Source: Edolisoma coerulescens (lineage: Eukaryota > Chordata > Aves > Passeriformes > Campephagidae). From it: a DNA stretch of 64,000 nucleotides. Positions 42,601 through 57,884 of the stretch are shown piece by piece. The translations under genes and the position numbers were made by a program. The notes under the pieces are model-generated. The model searched no databases, was not told the DNA's origin, and saw only the letters and a list, made by a program, of their open reading frames with translations. The stretch is taken from contig VWZW01002764.1 in NCBI GenBank assembly GCA_013397115.1, positions 629,968 to 693,967 on the forward strand, given 5' to 3'. The stretch's first letter is position 1. Each line of letters opens with the position of its first letter.

Positions 42601-45600
42601 GACTATGATTGCAGTATTTTAATAAGCACAGCTCCTAGATATGGTGCACTAAATTCCGCTGGAAGTCTTCAATTTACAAAATGTTAATTTAAGTCACTGA
42701 TTTTAATCTCTTTATGCAGCTGTAATCTGTTTATTATGTTAAATCCAGGCCAAATCTCACTAGTTGACAACTGTTACATCACACCATTACAGATACCTGA
42801 ATATAAAGAATAATCTATTGACACAGGATAAAAGGCTGTGGCTACATTATTATGCATGATACACTCCTAACTTCTTCAGTTAAAGAACTCCATGCAATGT
42901 ATTATCAGTTTGGTGAGGTTTTTTGTTGGGTTTTGTTTGCTGGGGTTTTTTTTCTTTTTTTTTTAAAAAACTAATAGCTGGCATCTCTTCACGGAACACA
43001 CGGCCAACATTTTCAGATTCCACCCCATGAGAAACTCAAATCTGCCTTGAATAAGACATGAAGGGGAGCAAACATTTATGTAATTTGTTTCCCATCTAAA
43101 AGAAAGCAAGCATAGTCCTTAAAAAACTGAACTGAATCAATTCTGGTTACCTTGTGTCTCAATTTTAAGAGCAGTCCTTCCTTTACCTATGCAGAAATAA
43201 CAAGGTGTGGAAACAGTTTTCTCTTTTTAGCTTTCAAATGCCTTCCACTACCAGTCACTAAACGAGCTGTTTAAACCAAAGGAAATAGGTTGCAGGTGCA
43301 AAGTGCCATCACAAGTTCCTTTATCACTACACTTCAAACTCCAAGTACTTAGCTAAAGGCTCCCATCATATCAGAGCTTCTGCTTTACAACTACTGCAAC
43401 ATAATCACATTTTCTACTTTTTATGTTTTCTGAACATGGAACCTAATATTATTTAAATAATTTTAAAAGGTTGATTGGTGAGAGGGGTAGAAACATGCTT
43501 GAAAAACTATGAGCACTACAGAAGCGACCATAAAGATTCAAGACTCTGTTATTCCTCTTTAATATAACCCAAAGTGAGTAACCCAAGTTATATAGCTTAT
43601 TTTCAGGGGTATTCCAATGAATTAGGAAACATTTATTTCCACTTGATTATTTGACAGCAAAAATGGGCAAAGGAAACAAGATGAACATCAAAAACTGTTT
43701 ACAATCTCATAATTTATGCCTGAATGATTCAGCTGTAAGGCTATGAAATATTTTTAAGTTTCTTGGCTGCCAGTTTTATATACGTTGCGATTATTTTTTT
43801 AACATTATTATGATTCTTATTAGAGTCAAAATTGAATCAATACATCTATTAAATTATTATTATAAATTTTACATGAAGGACTAATACCAGCGTGGAAGCT
43901 GCAGCCACTCCAGTTGATTTAGCAGTTTGCTCCTACACAAAGAGCTCAAGCAGCAGCTGTACCATTCCCTCCTACCCTGATCTTCCAAGTATTTCAAGCC
44001 TGTGCTAGACAAAACCACACCTGGGAGTGAGAGCACTATCCAAGTATCCAGCAGAGAGCAAGGCTCACTCTCCTCTGAGGAAGTTCAGCTTTACCCAGGA
44101 GTGTACAGCAGCCCCAGCAGTTTCTGAAACTGCAATACCCAAATACAGTTAATCTGAGTTTCCATGCATTTCAGCGACATTATTCTGCAAGTTTTAAAGT
44201 GTACCAAGTTATTTTTGAACTAGCAATTATCTTATTTCCTGTACTCCAGTCTCCAGCAGACCAGGGAAAACTCGCTCTTTTTCCTGTGGTCACAACTGTG
44301 ACCTGTAATCACCTTTTACTTGATCCTATCAGATGTAAAAAGGCTCCAACAGTGAAACCCTGGAGCCTTCTGCTTTCATTAATGGACTGTGTAACACTAA
44401 ACAGAGCCCATCAGTGGGGAAAACTACATGGCAAGTAGCCCTAACACCAGAAGAAAGTAATTGTAAATGACCTATTCCGAAAATCAGCAAACAACATGAG
44501 ACACTTAACTTCACATGCCACTCTCGAAACTAAGCAGCTGCTCCAACAGATCAGGATACTCCTGAAGAAAAGGTTTACTTAAATTGAGAATTAAGTAACA
44601 GCTTGTAACAGGAATACTTTTCTTCTTGTGATGCCGTACTAAATACCCCAAATTTGTTGGATACAATGTAAGTCCAACCTGGTTTCCTAAGGACACGTTT
44701 GCGTCTCTAAGAGGTGAAGCAGTGCAGTAGTCTCTGCTGAAGAAATGATCTACGACCAGAGAAACAGTTCAGCATTAGGTTTTCACAAGAGACTTCAGAG
44801 CATGAGTTACTTGAGATCAAAACATAAAACAAGACACTTTCTGTCACTGCAGTACCCGTGACAAGTAGTGGAATCCTGTCACACTTCACAGTAAGACAGC
44901 TAGCTTGATACAGAAACTGCAATTTTCCTTTTTAAGTGAAAGTTATAAGCACAGACAAGTAAAACAAGGAGACAATTTGCTAATACCAAGCAAGATATGC
45001 TAAAAAAAAAAAAAAAAGAAATCATCTAACTTTGCTACTATGAAAAGTCTACAGCTAAGGTCAAGCCCCGCATTTGTTCCATAAGAAGGTGCTTCATGAA
45101 TTATGTGCACGTCTGATGTACAAGGGTAATTCTGGGTGGATTTAGTGCAAGGGAAAACTGCAGTGACCTACAGGGAGGAAACATCTTCTGACTCTTGGTG
45201 TACAAAGATGCCTGACAACCTAAGTCTGCCTTTTTGGAGTACCAATCTCCCCAAGTAATTTGATCTGAATGAAACTAAATCCATTCAGATGACAGGATCT
45301 GGGAAATCACATACCTGGAGTTAGCAAAGTGCTAACCACACCACCTAGATACATCCACTATCTGAATACCTGGCAGTGATGGGGAGGAGACAGTTAAGAT
45401 TTAAGAAAGAGTTTGAGTTTACAGGATGAGGAACTGAGCAAGTGTCCCTGACACTTGCTGACCAAATGACACCACCTTCAGAACTGGAAATAACAGACCT
45501 GTGACAAACCTAGAAATGACACAAATCTGCATTAAATCTTGAGCCTTCAAATACTTCATGGATGCTTAGAAGAAAGCCCTTCTGAACACTATATCTTTCC

Positions 45601-48600
45601 TGAACTGAAAACCAGTGGAAAACTTCCTTTTCCAGCCTCTGAAGCTACTATGATAAAAATTACCATTACACTTGTTTGTAGTCCATGTACTACAATAACT
45701 TTTAAATACTTTTCTTAGTACTGGGGAAAAACAATTAAAGTCAGGGCTTGGTTGACTCTGGTTACCTATGGAGCTAATTGCCAAAGACTAATTCCAGAGC
45801 TCTGCTGAGATTAAAATGTTAATACACACAAAAAGACAGTATAAAAATTCATCTTAGAAAAAAAACCCCACACACTAACAAATTCCCTTTGGACTTCAAG
45901 TTTTCTTATTCTGGATTAGAATCTGAGCATGAAGCTCCTGTGCTACGGTGAATGGATGGGATATTTACAAAAAGGGGGAAAAACCACAAAAACTTAAATT
46001 AAAACCAAACAAATTCTGCCCTTAATCAATGAGGCTCACATCTGTTTTGAACACTGTTTTATATTATTGTGAAATACAGCTACAGGGGACTCATTTCACA
46101 AAACAATGCTCCACAGCTTCATTCCCTACAAAGGAAACCATTTAAAAATACACCCTCACTTCAGTACACAAAGACTTAGCAAAGCTGCCGATCCCTCAGA
46201 AACGTGGCCGTGGTGTCAGCATCGTTTCTCATTCTCACCAAGCACACTGAGGAGCGATGGGCACAGCCCAAGCACAGATCAGCTCCTGGGAGATCCAGTG
46301 GCCCTGCTGAACTCGCTATCCCTGCTGTCAGCACCAGGGTACCCGGCTTGCTGAAGTGCATGCAGACCAGATTCAGCTGGTGTGCAAAGACAACACTGGC
46401 AGCTTAGAAGAAAAATCTATCAGATTCCTGAAAGAGGCAAATATTGCCCAGGATGAGTGCTGCAGGAGAGGCCCACTCATGAACATGGAGAAGGAATATT
46501 TTAACTCAGGCTGTGGTTCAAATGTAAATTCACGTTTTGCTGTGCACAGGCAAGCTCATGTTTTGACAGTGATGCAGAGCAAAACCATAAACTGTCAATT
46601 ATGCATCAGTGGACAGAAGTCTCAGCAACAGGGCAGAACAGGAAGGAAGGGGGAAAGTGTGTTAGACAGAAAGCAGTGCTTCCAGAGTAACAGCTTTACA
46701 CCTTCTTTCGTGAAACAAGAAAATGATGGACTCGCCAATTCAACTGCTTCTGCCTTTTGCCCAGGATTCAATTTAAGAATTAAATTACTGGGATAGCCAT
46801 CTTATTGCCAGCTGCAGCCTCCATCTACTGCAAGACAAGCTTAAGACTGGGGCAAACTAAACTACACCGTGCTGGGCTCTCCCAAGACCACATGCTGACA
46901 GCTAAAGCTGCCAAGCACAGAGCATCAAGGGCCAAGATGTACTTTTTATATCTCTACGATTACAACAGCCTAAAACCCAGAAAGCAGTTTCCTTTAGACA
47001 CAGGTAATGCTGAATAAGCCTACTTGATGATAAAAGAAAAACATTGTTTATGACAGCTACTAAAATCCAGAGAGCAGCATATTTTAAATTAGAAGACTCT
47101 ATCTACTCACAAAAACAGGTATTTCAAGGACAGCCTGCTTATGTTCCCTAATGAAGTGCAGGTGACATACACAGCTATGATAACGTGACTCAGACAGGAT
47201 GACGGCTCCTCCGACAGTCTTCCAGGCTTTGGAGTAGGAAGAAGGCAGGAGGACAGGAGATTGCAAAAGTGTAAAAGGCTCTTGAAAAATGCAAATGTTC
47301 TCCACATTCGCGTCCAAAGGCATCCTGGACAGCTGGAGAGATGTCCCATCTGATGGAACAAGACGAAGTAACCCAAACACCTACGCACTTCTGGGATGAC
47401 AACTTGCGAGTATCAGAGTTAACAGCACTGACATTCAGACTCTGATTTGTGCCAGTGCTTGCTTACTGCAAAGACGGATGGAGATGACACCTACAGTGGG
47501 ATTGGGCAACACTGCGGAAGTTAATCAAGGTCACTGTTGTTAGGAGCTCATCTCTCGTACTGCGTTTCTGTCCACACGAACCTACTGCCCCTGGGTGTCT
47601 GGCCACCTAGACTGGAACACAACTGGCACCTTCATTTTTCTACTGCAGAAAGCACTCAAAGACTTTTGCTCTGCATCCCCGAGGTGCACTGTAAAACACA
47701 CTGCAGGAATCTCATCTTCAGCCAAAACCCATTCTAAAACCCAAGTGTTGAGGGGAAACACCAGCAAGGAAAGCTAACTCTGATCCACACATCAAAGGGT
47801 TCGCTGTGCACAAGCAGCATTACCACGGATACAGCACATTTTAACAGCCTCAATGACATTCCCGGTCCTCAAAAGAAAAGCAGGCAGCCTTTTATTCCCC
47901 ATCTGGTGGTCATTAACTCTAGAGAACAAACCTCAGAGTACGTCACTCGCTCTACTCCATCCCTCCATTTTGTACACGCTGCTTGTGTTGCAATGAATCA
48001 TCCCCTTCACATGGATCTCCAAAGAGCTCCAGCTTCCCGTTCCCCAAAAGGCTGGATTAAACTGGAGAGTGCTGGTCTAACTTGTAAGGTGCCTTCCTAA
48101 GGCAAGTTTAAACCAGTACCTGCCCATCCCAGCTATTTTATCTTTCCGAAAACTGATCTTACTCACACACTTGCCAGCATTCACAAACTGGGAGAAGACA
48201 TAATTTGCTCTTCCTATTGCTCCAGGCCCAGTTGGGAGACACTCACAGCAAGGTGGCCTATATGGTGCAAGAGATTGACGGACCTGATACCAGAACCCCG
48301 CACACAAACCAGGAAGCCACTGTCTCCCTATTGCAAATCCACTGATTTCACTGATTGCAGAACCCTCCACAAAACATTTGTAATTTGTATTGTATCCTAA
48401 GTATTTGTAAAATAATGTAGTACCACAGAAAGAAATGCACACCTTAGCTCCTGAGATGAGATTTGCATATAATAATGTGCTAAAACTGCAGAAGCTACTT
48501 TTTTTTTTGGTGTGTGCTGCCCTTTGATATGCACCTTAGTCTTCAGCTGGAGAAGGAATTAAGAATCAGAAGCAAATGGCCAAGATGGAACTGAATCTCA

Positions 48601-51600
48601 GTCCTAGCCAGACAGCTTTATATCTATTTCTGTGCTGGAAAAAAATCACTCCCACTATGTTCTGGTTTCTCCAGCTCTGAGAAGAGCATAGTACTCCCTC
48701 TTCCCCCACTGTGTTGCCTATTTAAACAATATGGCCTTAGGACAGGATAACAATGTACAGCACAAAGGACCTTAAACCCAGACACAGCATCCATGAGTAA
48801 CAAAACGTCCCTCCCCAGTGCTTCCTGCCTTCAGCTTCAAAAGAGTCTCTCTTCACATTCAACCCTTCACCCTCATGTCCTGAGCAGAGCACCAAGCACT
48901 CCAGACACGCTGACAGCTGGCGAGGCAGCGCTGCACCAAACCAGAAGCTGGAATAAGAATTGCCAACTTATCAGCTACTAATCTCCCTAGGGACAGCACA
49001 AGCTCCATCCACTTGCATCTGCTGCAGAGCAGATGAAGGAAGACAGCCTTCCCACCTGGTTATCAGGTCTCCAATGAGACTGTATGGAACAGGGTGTCTG
49101 TCCGTACTTTTCTCCTCCTAAAACTGCTTACAGCCACAAAAATACAACTGTTTCAGTTGTGCTTAAACCTTAACTCCAGAAATCTCTGCATTTTAGTTAG
49201 AAGATCACCACGTTTCTCAACTCTACCTCCAGCTACTGAAAAATCTGCAACAGACACTATAGTTCAAAGGGGGAAAAAATAATGAAGAGTCTCCTCTCCT
49301 AAAGGGTCTTTATAAGCCACCTCTGCAAAACAAGAAAGTGCAACCTCAGAGGAAGAGGAGCAGCTGTTTTGACAATCTGGCCCTTGTTCCAATACCAGGA
49401 TAAGCCTTGAGTAGTAAAATATTGCCATCAATAAAAAGTTCAACTAAAGTACATTGCCCTGGCCCTAAAGCCCAGGTCATCTATTCCATGTTACATACAC
49501 AGGAAAAGCTGCTGCAATATTGTTCAATTGAAAATGTGTACAGAAGTGACAAATGAAAGAAAAAATGTTTTGGATAACACTCTACAAGTTCATGCTCTCG
49601 TGTGTCAGAGGCTGTGTTAGGCAACACATGAGCATGTGACAAACACCAGGAAAAAATTAAAAAGCTATCTGCACTTGGGGATTGCTCCATCCCTAGGAAT
49701 TATTTTCTTGACTGTTTAACTATGAAGCCACATCTCTGGCCAATGTCTAAAAAAACTGTTCCTAAAAATTCTTAAAATTATTCCATTTAGACACTGCCAC
49801 ACACAACCAAACTGACCAAAGACATTTAGCTGCACCAAACTGACAAGACATTTGGATGGAAACAAGACAACTTCCCATTTCCTCCTGCATACGCTGAGCA
49901 GTAGAGTGAGCCCAGCACTTCAGAAATTCCAAAGCATTTGGTAAAACTTATTTCAGAGCAGCCAAACAGTGGGTTTCAGACAGAAAAGCTGTATGGAGCT
50001 TATGCATGTTCAACACCAGACTTCATATTTCATTTCTTCTTATGATTTATTCTTAAAAGCAGCAAAATACTCAACTACTGAGGTTCTGGAGGCTTGCTGC
50101 AAAAATTAGTAACACTATGTAAATCAATGACTAGGCTTACAAAATGGGCAATAAGGAATAAAAGCCACCAGGGTCTTATTTTTAGAAAATCATTGAAAAA
50201 TAGCACTATGGAAGAAAAATGGACATCTTGAAGAACCAGAACTATGCCTTCATTGAGAATGTAAGAGTATTTCTCCCCCAAATAAAGCTGTACTATGTGC
50301 TGAATGCTGTGTGTATGAAAAGCCTGTCAGCTGTACACTGCAGCTGATGAGACCTAGCAGGCACTTAGCTAGTTGTCCAAACAACTAAAACATCAGTGTG
50401 TTATCAACATTATTTTCATAGTAAATCTGAAAGCACAGCACTGTACCAGCTACTGTGAAGAAACTTAACTCTATCCCGGCCAAAACCAGGACACGAGCAC
50501 ACCCCACCATGGAACATGTGTTTAATGGACACAGCCGAAGATGAGTTATATAGACTGATCAAAATATTTTAGTGAAGTTATAAGTACACTCCAAGCTTTC
50601 CTGAGGCAGAAATCAATCTCTCTCATGTCATGGAAAGATACAGGCAGCTGCAGCATTACTCTGCTGCAGAGCTGAATTCCATGAATGTCCATGTGTCTGT
50701 AACATGTCAATGCTGGGCAGAATTATGAAGGAAAATCTCCATCTTTTGGTGGGCACCGTGAGGCTCAGCACTCTGCAATACTGATAGAGAAGGAAGCCAT
50801 TGTCTTGCTAACACTCTCTAAAAAGCTCCTTCTCTGACGAAGGTATAAGATAAAAATACATACAGGGACACCCACACAGCTCACAACTGCACAAAGCATA
50901 TGGCAAGCTTGTGAACATGAACAAATACACTCACGTCAAAAATATCGATAAGGAATCCAAAAACATCTACCGATCGGAAGCTCTGTGGGAAGCAACTTTT
51001 GTCTCTTTGAGACTGACAGGAGCCTCCAATTAAAACCATTTCCCAACAGTCTGATGCTGTCCCTCTTCGCCCTGCCATCATCCCAATTTCAGAAGTAACC
51101 ACCTTCAAACTTAGAAAGGGATTTAAGTACTTCAGGTGGAGATGCAGGGGGTTTTTCTTGAGGAGACACTGCCTGCTGAGGCTGAGTGACAAGCACCTAC
51201 ACTAACTTTCCTGCCATGCCTCCAGTGAGCCTGCACTGCCCCCATCCCATCAAGATAAGCATTTCAGACATTTTCCAGCCCCTGCCTCTTAAGCTTCCCA
51301 AGCCAGGAGTAAGGCGTGCTCGCTGCTGTCCGTCCTTGGGACTCCTTCATATTGGGAATGGGCAGATCCCAAACACAGAGCAGCTGTCAGTGCAAGTCAT
51401 TCGTCCAAACTGAACTACTGCTGCAACCACCTTCGAGAGAAGCTGTTGAGATTCAAGCAACAGCCATGAAAACAAGGGGAACTTCCCCAGGGTGAAGCAC
51501 CAGTAGAGTATTTTATTCTAGCAGAGAAACAGGCCTTGACATGATGGAAAACATCATCAGAACTCTGTGACAACACTAGAAAATTTGTGAGGCAATTCTT

Positions 51601-54600
51601 ATTTGAACCACTGTCCCTCTCCTTCTCATCTTCCCTCATTACAGAACTCCATCTCTGTCATTAATATTAAGAGAGAACTAATTACCAAGGTCTCCCTCAT
51701 CCCTAAAAGCATCAAGTCTCATCTCCACCCATTGTGTTGGAGGATCTCCCAGATTATTGGCACAAAACTGTATTTCCTGCCACCGCTCCTGCTGACACAG
51801 ACAGGGATTTAAAAAGTCCTACTTTTATCTTAAAGAAGTCTGAGAATCGTTGACGTTAAATACGTGTTACAAAAGAACAAATTTCAGGAAGACTGACTAC
51901 AGCTCCATATTCTCCACTTTCATTCTCAACTCTGGAGCTCTCACTCGTTCATCAGCTGAACAGCTACAGAAGTCAAATTTAGAAACCAAATTTCCACTTG
52001 AAAACATGCAGGTATGCTCCTATTTCTGAAGCCAAAAACAATTTTCTAATCCTTCTTCTACCATGCAGGTCACAAGAATCCAAAATTAACTTCACTCTTT
52101 CTTTTCACATCACCTTCCAAATGTCCTAACTCTCGCTGTGACACCACAAGATATTGCTGCAGTTGACTAAGATCATTAGTTTAAAAAGCAAGCATTCAAG
52201 ATGAAAATATTTCCAACTATTAACCACTGGAACTATTTAGCATTTATGTCAGCCAGGACATTTTGAACAAACGCTGTGCTAAAAATACTGTAGTCTCATA
52301 CACACCGGGAAACCACTACTATAATGTGTTAAGCTGAGCTAGGAAATAGCAGGAGCCTGCAGCAGAAAAGGCTCTCTCTGCTCTGCCTGGAACAGCACTT
52401 CCATGCTGTAGTAATTCCAGTGTTCAGCCAGTGATGGACAGTGGAAGCCACCAGAACTCACACAGAGGAGCTCCCTGGAGCAGGCAGCTACTGGCAGAGT
52501 AAGGACAGCAGGAACTGGCAACACTGTTTAAAAGGAATAATCCTACTGCAGCTATGAACTGAGTTTTAAATTTATTTTCTACTGTTTTTTTCAGAAGAGC
52601 AGGACAGCAGCAAACTCGCTGCTGAAACCTTTTCCCTTAACGGGAGGAACCATTCTGAAATCTGAAGATGATCCACATTTAAACGCGACAGTGCTGAACA
52701 GCTCAGAACAGAGAGTCCTGCAGGGAGAAGGTACAGGTAGATCTGTCATATGCTCTGTCAAAAGGGACAGTCACAGGACAGCAAGGTGATAAACACTGAT
52801 TTCTACACCAAAAATCCTCTCTCAGATTTGGAAAGCTAAGACACAGACCTTCAAAAACCCAGGCAGAAGCAGAATACATAACACTAAATAGATTTTGCTC
52901 CCATGTTTCAGAGCGTGAGGTTTTCTATAAAATGCGGAGCAGTGTCTATAAAACTGGCAGCCACAAAACCAATTCAATTTAATAAGCCAATAAATATTTG
53001 TAAATGACTACATGTCCTACAAGGATACAAGAAACACACAACCAGCATCAGCACAACCAGCTCAAGCAGACTTGAAAGAGAAACTGTCACATCTTGAAAA
53101 GCCACAGGAAAAAAAACCTGCACTGATTTCCTAGATTAAATTGTATTTCTCTTAAACAGTCACTGTAACATTAAAGCCCATCCCTGCAGTTCAGTAACAA
53201 AAAAGCAGATACACTGTCAGTGCTCCACTGATTTTAGCAGAACTACAGCAATTTACAACACCAGGAAGAATCTGACCTGGAGCCTCCCTCTAATAGGGCA
53301 GTGGCTTGTGCTATTTCAGCAGGTATTACTTTAACAGGAATCCAGTGAAATCATTAACAGAGGAATTTGAGTCAATGAGATGTTAAGTACTTGCTATAAT
53401 TACATATTATTGCAGTTTCTGCTGACAGTGCAACTCAGGAGGTAGGAATTCAATGAACTATCTAACGAATATCTGAAGTCACAGTTGTAAATGAAATTAG
53501 ATCTGATTTGTGCCTGATCACGTTTATGAGCTGTGTGTCTAATTTACACGAAGCCATGTAAAAAAAGCCCACTTTTACACTAGTATCCTGGTTCAAAATT
53601 TTTCACGTTTTACAAAATAAACAAAGAAGCCCTGATAACACATTAATAACAGAGAGTGCTAAACACTGGAGTAAAAGGAAAAACATCTTAAGAAAACCTG
53701 CTAGGAGGAAGAAACACACGGGCCATTAACCCCTGAAACACATCTTCCAGCACATTTAAGTAATTCTGCTGAGTTTTAACAAAAACACAAGTTGGCTGCA
53801 GCTCCCAGAAATACAGTCAACTCCCTGCTCCCACCAGACACCCATTAAGTTTTAACCTAAATGCTGAACGTGTCAGAACAATTAACACAACAGACCTCAG
53901 GGTCTCTAGCAAAGCCCTTCTGAGGCTTCTGCTGGGGAAAATAGATGCAACCAACTTATGCAGCACATGATAGTGAAGAGCAGCTTACCAACAATATGTT
54001 TATTTACATTTCTGAGAAGTGTCATGAATGATCAATTTACTTCAGATACTCTCACCTATGACAATCTGAAGATTCCCACAGTGAAGCTACACTGTTACAT
54101 CCTAACAAGCCCTGCGAGAGATTGCTGCGAACATATTGAAAATCAATGCAAAAACAAAATTAAGAAATTTTGTAGAGATTAGCGTCTTATGTAAAATACT
54201 TCTGAAATAATTTAAAAAAACCACTAAGTGGTTGCAGATTTAAAACTACCCAAGTATTGTTCTGAGGCTGTGGGCAGCACTTCCCACAACGCAGGCTCAC
54301 CACCAGCACTGCAGTCTGGAGCGAAGGCAGGGAGCGATGCAAGGAAGGAACAAGCTACATTCTTCTGGATTCTCCTGTCCACGTATCACAGAAAAGGCAA
54401 AGGAAATTTTCAGCAGAGATATCAATCTGCACCTAAATACCATTAACTACCTTTTGTACTTTGGATCCCTTGCCAAACGTTTGACATTTCAAGCACTCGT
54501 GAGACGTGCTCCCAGGGAACTTAAAAGACAGTTTCTCCCTGATGTGTCACACACACACAGAGCACAGGCAGTGCCTTCACGCTTCCTAAATCTGTGCAGT

Positions 54601-57600
54601 TTGTTTAGCACCGTGGCTCTAACAGCAGTGCTAAGGTACACACAGCCCTCTGCCAGAAGTGGCCCTGCTCTCCTTCAAAAAACTCTCACCCATCCAGAAG
54701 GCGCCAGCAAAGGCAGCAGCAAGGAAGCACAAATCTGGTCTCCAACAGACTGTTTCACAACCACTGAGAAATCTTAAAGATCTCTGCTATGTTGCTCTAC
54801 AGTTTGTTAACATTTAAATCACCCACACCTCTTATTGCAGAGCTCTGTCATACATGAAACATGAATTTAATGCAAAACACAAAACGTGCTGAAATTCCTT
54901 AACTTGTAAGGCATTTTGTTCAGCACTCCTGTTATTTAACTTGAATTTCCCTCTTGCTCATTCCTTCATGTTGCCAGCCTGATAAATACAGAGATGCCCC
55001 ATGAGCGCTTGGGCCAACATAAAAAACCTGCCAGTTCCTGATAAGATGCTGCAGCAGTAAGGGCTTCGTTTTTTTTCCCCCCAAAAATACTCACTGTTAA
55101 AGCAAGCCCCTCCTTCAAACATGTTTGAATTCCAGAAGCCACCTCTGTGACACTGGACAAATTCACACTTGACTCCTGTTAATGCACTGTAATGGTTACT
55201 CCAGTGATACTTGACCTCAAATTGCATCTTAACATTATTGGCCAAATCAACTGGAGGCAAAAAGCACTGCTTGGGGTGATGTCCTCAGCCTCCACACTGA
55301 GTAGTCCTGGATTTTACACAAGTTCTGATCACAGGCTGCTGAACAGCCAAGGCACTAATAGCAGTTAGTGGAATTTAGTAGCTTTGGAATGCAATTTGAT
55401 TATTTTGCAAACAAAAGTAATTTTTATCTACTGCACTCTGCAAACACAATGGGAGAGCTGAAAGTCGAGATAAATTGCTTTTAGTCTCAACATTGTCCTC
55501 AGTAGTAAGAGGCTGTTACATCCAACCTGAGTAACAAAGCTCTTAAAGGAAAAACTCAATAGAATCCAAACTGTGGAGGTGGGGACATTTTCAGCATCCA
55601 AGCTGTAGTTGGAAACAACAGTTTTGGACTCCATTTCCCTTCTGAATGCTGAAGACTGCAAGGATGTTACTTGCAGAAAAGGCTGGCTGTTTCAGCACAA
55701 TACTGCTCTCAGCATGGTCTGCAAACAGGCACTGCTAGGACTGAACATGGAAAATTCTTTGCAATGCGTACAGATACTAAAAATACAGCTAAGGTGAAAA
55801 AAATACCCACTACAGCCAAACAGGAGGGAGAACCTGGATATTGAGATGGAATGCAATTACTCGAGTTGGAATTTTCCCAGGACACTCTTGCTTAGAGTGA
55901 TCTGGCTATTTAATGACAAGAAATAGCCAGGAACACATATTTACTGCTGGCACCCTCTCTCATCCCCACCACTACCCTGCTATCAATGAAACGGGTGTGT
56001 AACCAGATCCAGGCTCCCAGCTACAACCAGGCTGCGCCGTGCTGACCTGCAATGGGCAGATCCACCCAACCTATTGCAGCTGCAACAACTTCTGTGACCA
56101 CAACCAGAGGTAGTGTGTCCACTGACCCAGATAGGAACATTAATAACAACAGGAAGCTTCAAAGTGCTTAAGCTGCCCTATTACTGACACACTAGCCAAA
56201 AGTCACCCAAAACACTCTTTATTAACAAAAATGTTTACTGCTGCTACACTCAACATTTAGAATGAGTCAGTACCAGCCCCCAGAAAAACTTCCCTTCTCC
56301 CAAATGTGAAGTACAGGAGGCCTAAAAGGAGAGTTTGGCTCTACCGTTTAGCGCTGCCTGACAATAATCAAAGTACAAACCAATTCTAAACATCTGGGGG
56401 GAAAAAAATCCAGCACTTGAGATTCCTACCACCCACTCCTAATCTTTGCCACTAAACAGCACCAAAACAACAAAATAAGAGCAAGAGCCTCAGTGCTCTG
56501 CCTGAAGGAGAACCGCTGTTCTCGGATCCACGCGTGGAAACTCCCGACACACGAGTGCAAAGAACGCCTGTGCAGAGGAAACAAGACTCAGAGCAAGCAG
56601 AGGTGACAGGTTTTCAGGGAGATCAGGGGTGGTCACAAGGTCAGAGCAGGCAGTGTCCATTCAGCATTATTCCCTTAGCAAGACTAACAGGGTTACACGT
56701 ACCTCCCAGTGCTGAAAAGGGTTTTGGGGTTTAGGGGCCCCCTAAACAATGACAGTGGTGTTACATGAGTGACATAAATAATTACAATAGGAGGGAAAGG
56801 GTGCTGATACCTACACTGGTGTGGATTTGTTGGGTGCGCTTGATTTACCAGGAATTCAGTTTTTCCATCAAGGTGTCTTACTTTGACTTTCTGTATTGAA
56901 TTCCTCCAACACATGGTAGACATAAAAGCCACAGGAGTTTCAAGAGCTGTATTACTAAAACTCTTAGAAAATAAAACAGCACATGGTCACATTAGAGGAG
57001 AAAAATCCCTCTAAAAGGTTCACTGGAAGCTGGAATGGAAAGGTCAAATATACATCACTTCCTCTATGTACAACAGTACTAAATAACTAAAGCCTACCAG
57101 GGAGTATTTTTCCCTAAACAAAGATGATCCTAAGATGAAGCATTTTCCAGCATAAGAAAGCTACAAGCATTCCTATGTAAGCTTATATTTAAATTGCTTC
57201 AAGAGTTACACCCGTACTTTTTGGGAAATCCATTGCATCCTTTTTTTCTGATAAGAATTATTCATAGAGCCCCACTATAAATTCAGAATGGAAATGAAGA
57301 GTTCAAAACCTGCATATTTGACACTGTCTGCTCCTGCTGCACACACACAATCACATTCCAATGAACTGACAGAAGGAAAGGTGCTCACAAGTGCAGATCT
57401 GTAAATATTTACACGCAGTAGCCTACAAAGCAACCAGGCACGTGGCCATCACCCAGAAAAGCATTCTAAAAATCAGTGTAACTATAAGTCAAGCAGATAT
57501 TTTCAACCACCTTTTTTGTCCTCTACCACCTCAGCAGTCAGAGGACAGCTCAGAGCTCCTCACACATCCCAAACAGTGACAGTAACACACACACACACAC

Positions 57601-57852
57601 AAAGGTTGGTCGTATGTTCTCAGCTCCCCTTCACCCTACTTAAGCCCTTCAATTTGACACCTATCAAATGGGGCAGGCTTGCAATTAGCTTGCTTCCTAT
57701 AAAAATGAATAAATTATCAGAAAAAGTTAGCCGTCATCAGGCTGATTAGAAAAGATTAATATTGTACGTCTGTATGTATATAGGAATATAAACATATCTA
57801 GACAGATAATCATATATATTCATACATAAATATATACATATAAAAAAATTAC

Positions 57853-57884
<32 letters not shown>

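Noticed and set aside
46106..47017. Cluster of 60-146-codon frames in intron 2
   Set aside because: Lengths are near chance for this composition, they overlap on both strands, and no conserved motif is visible.
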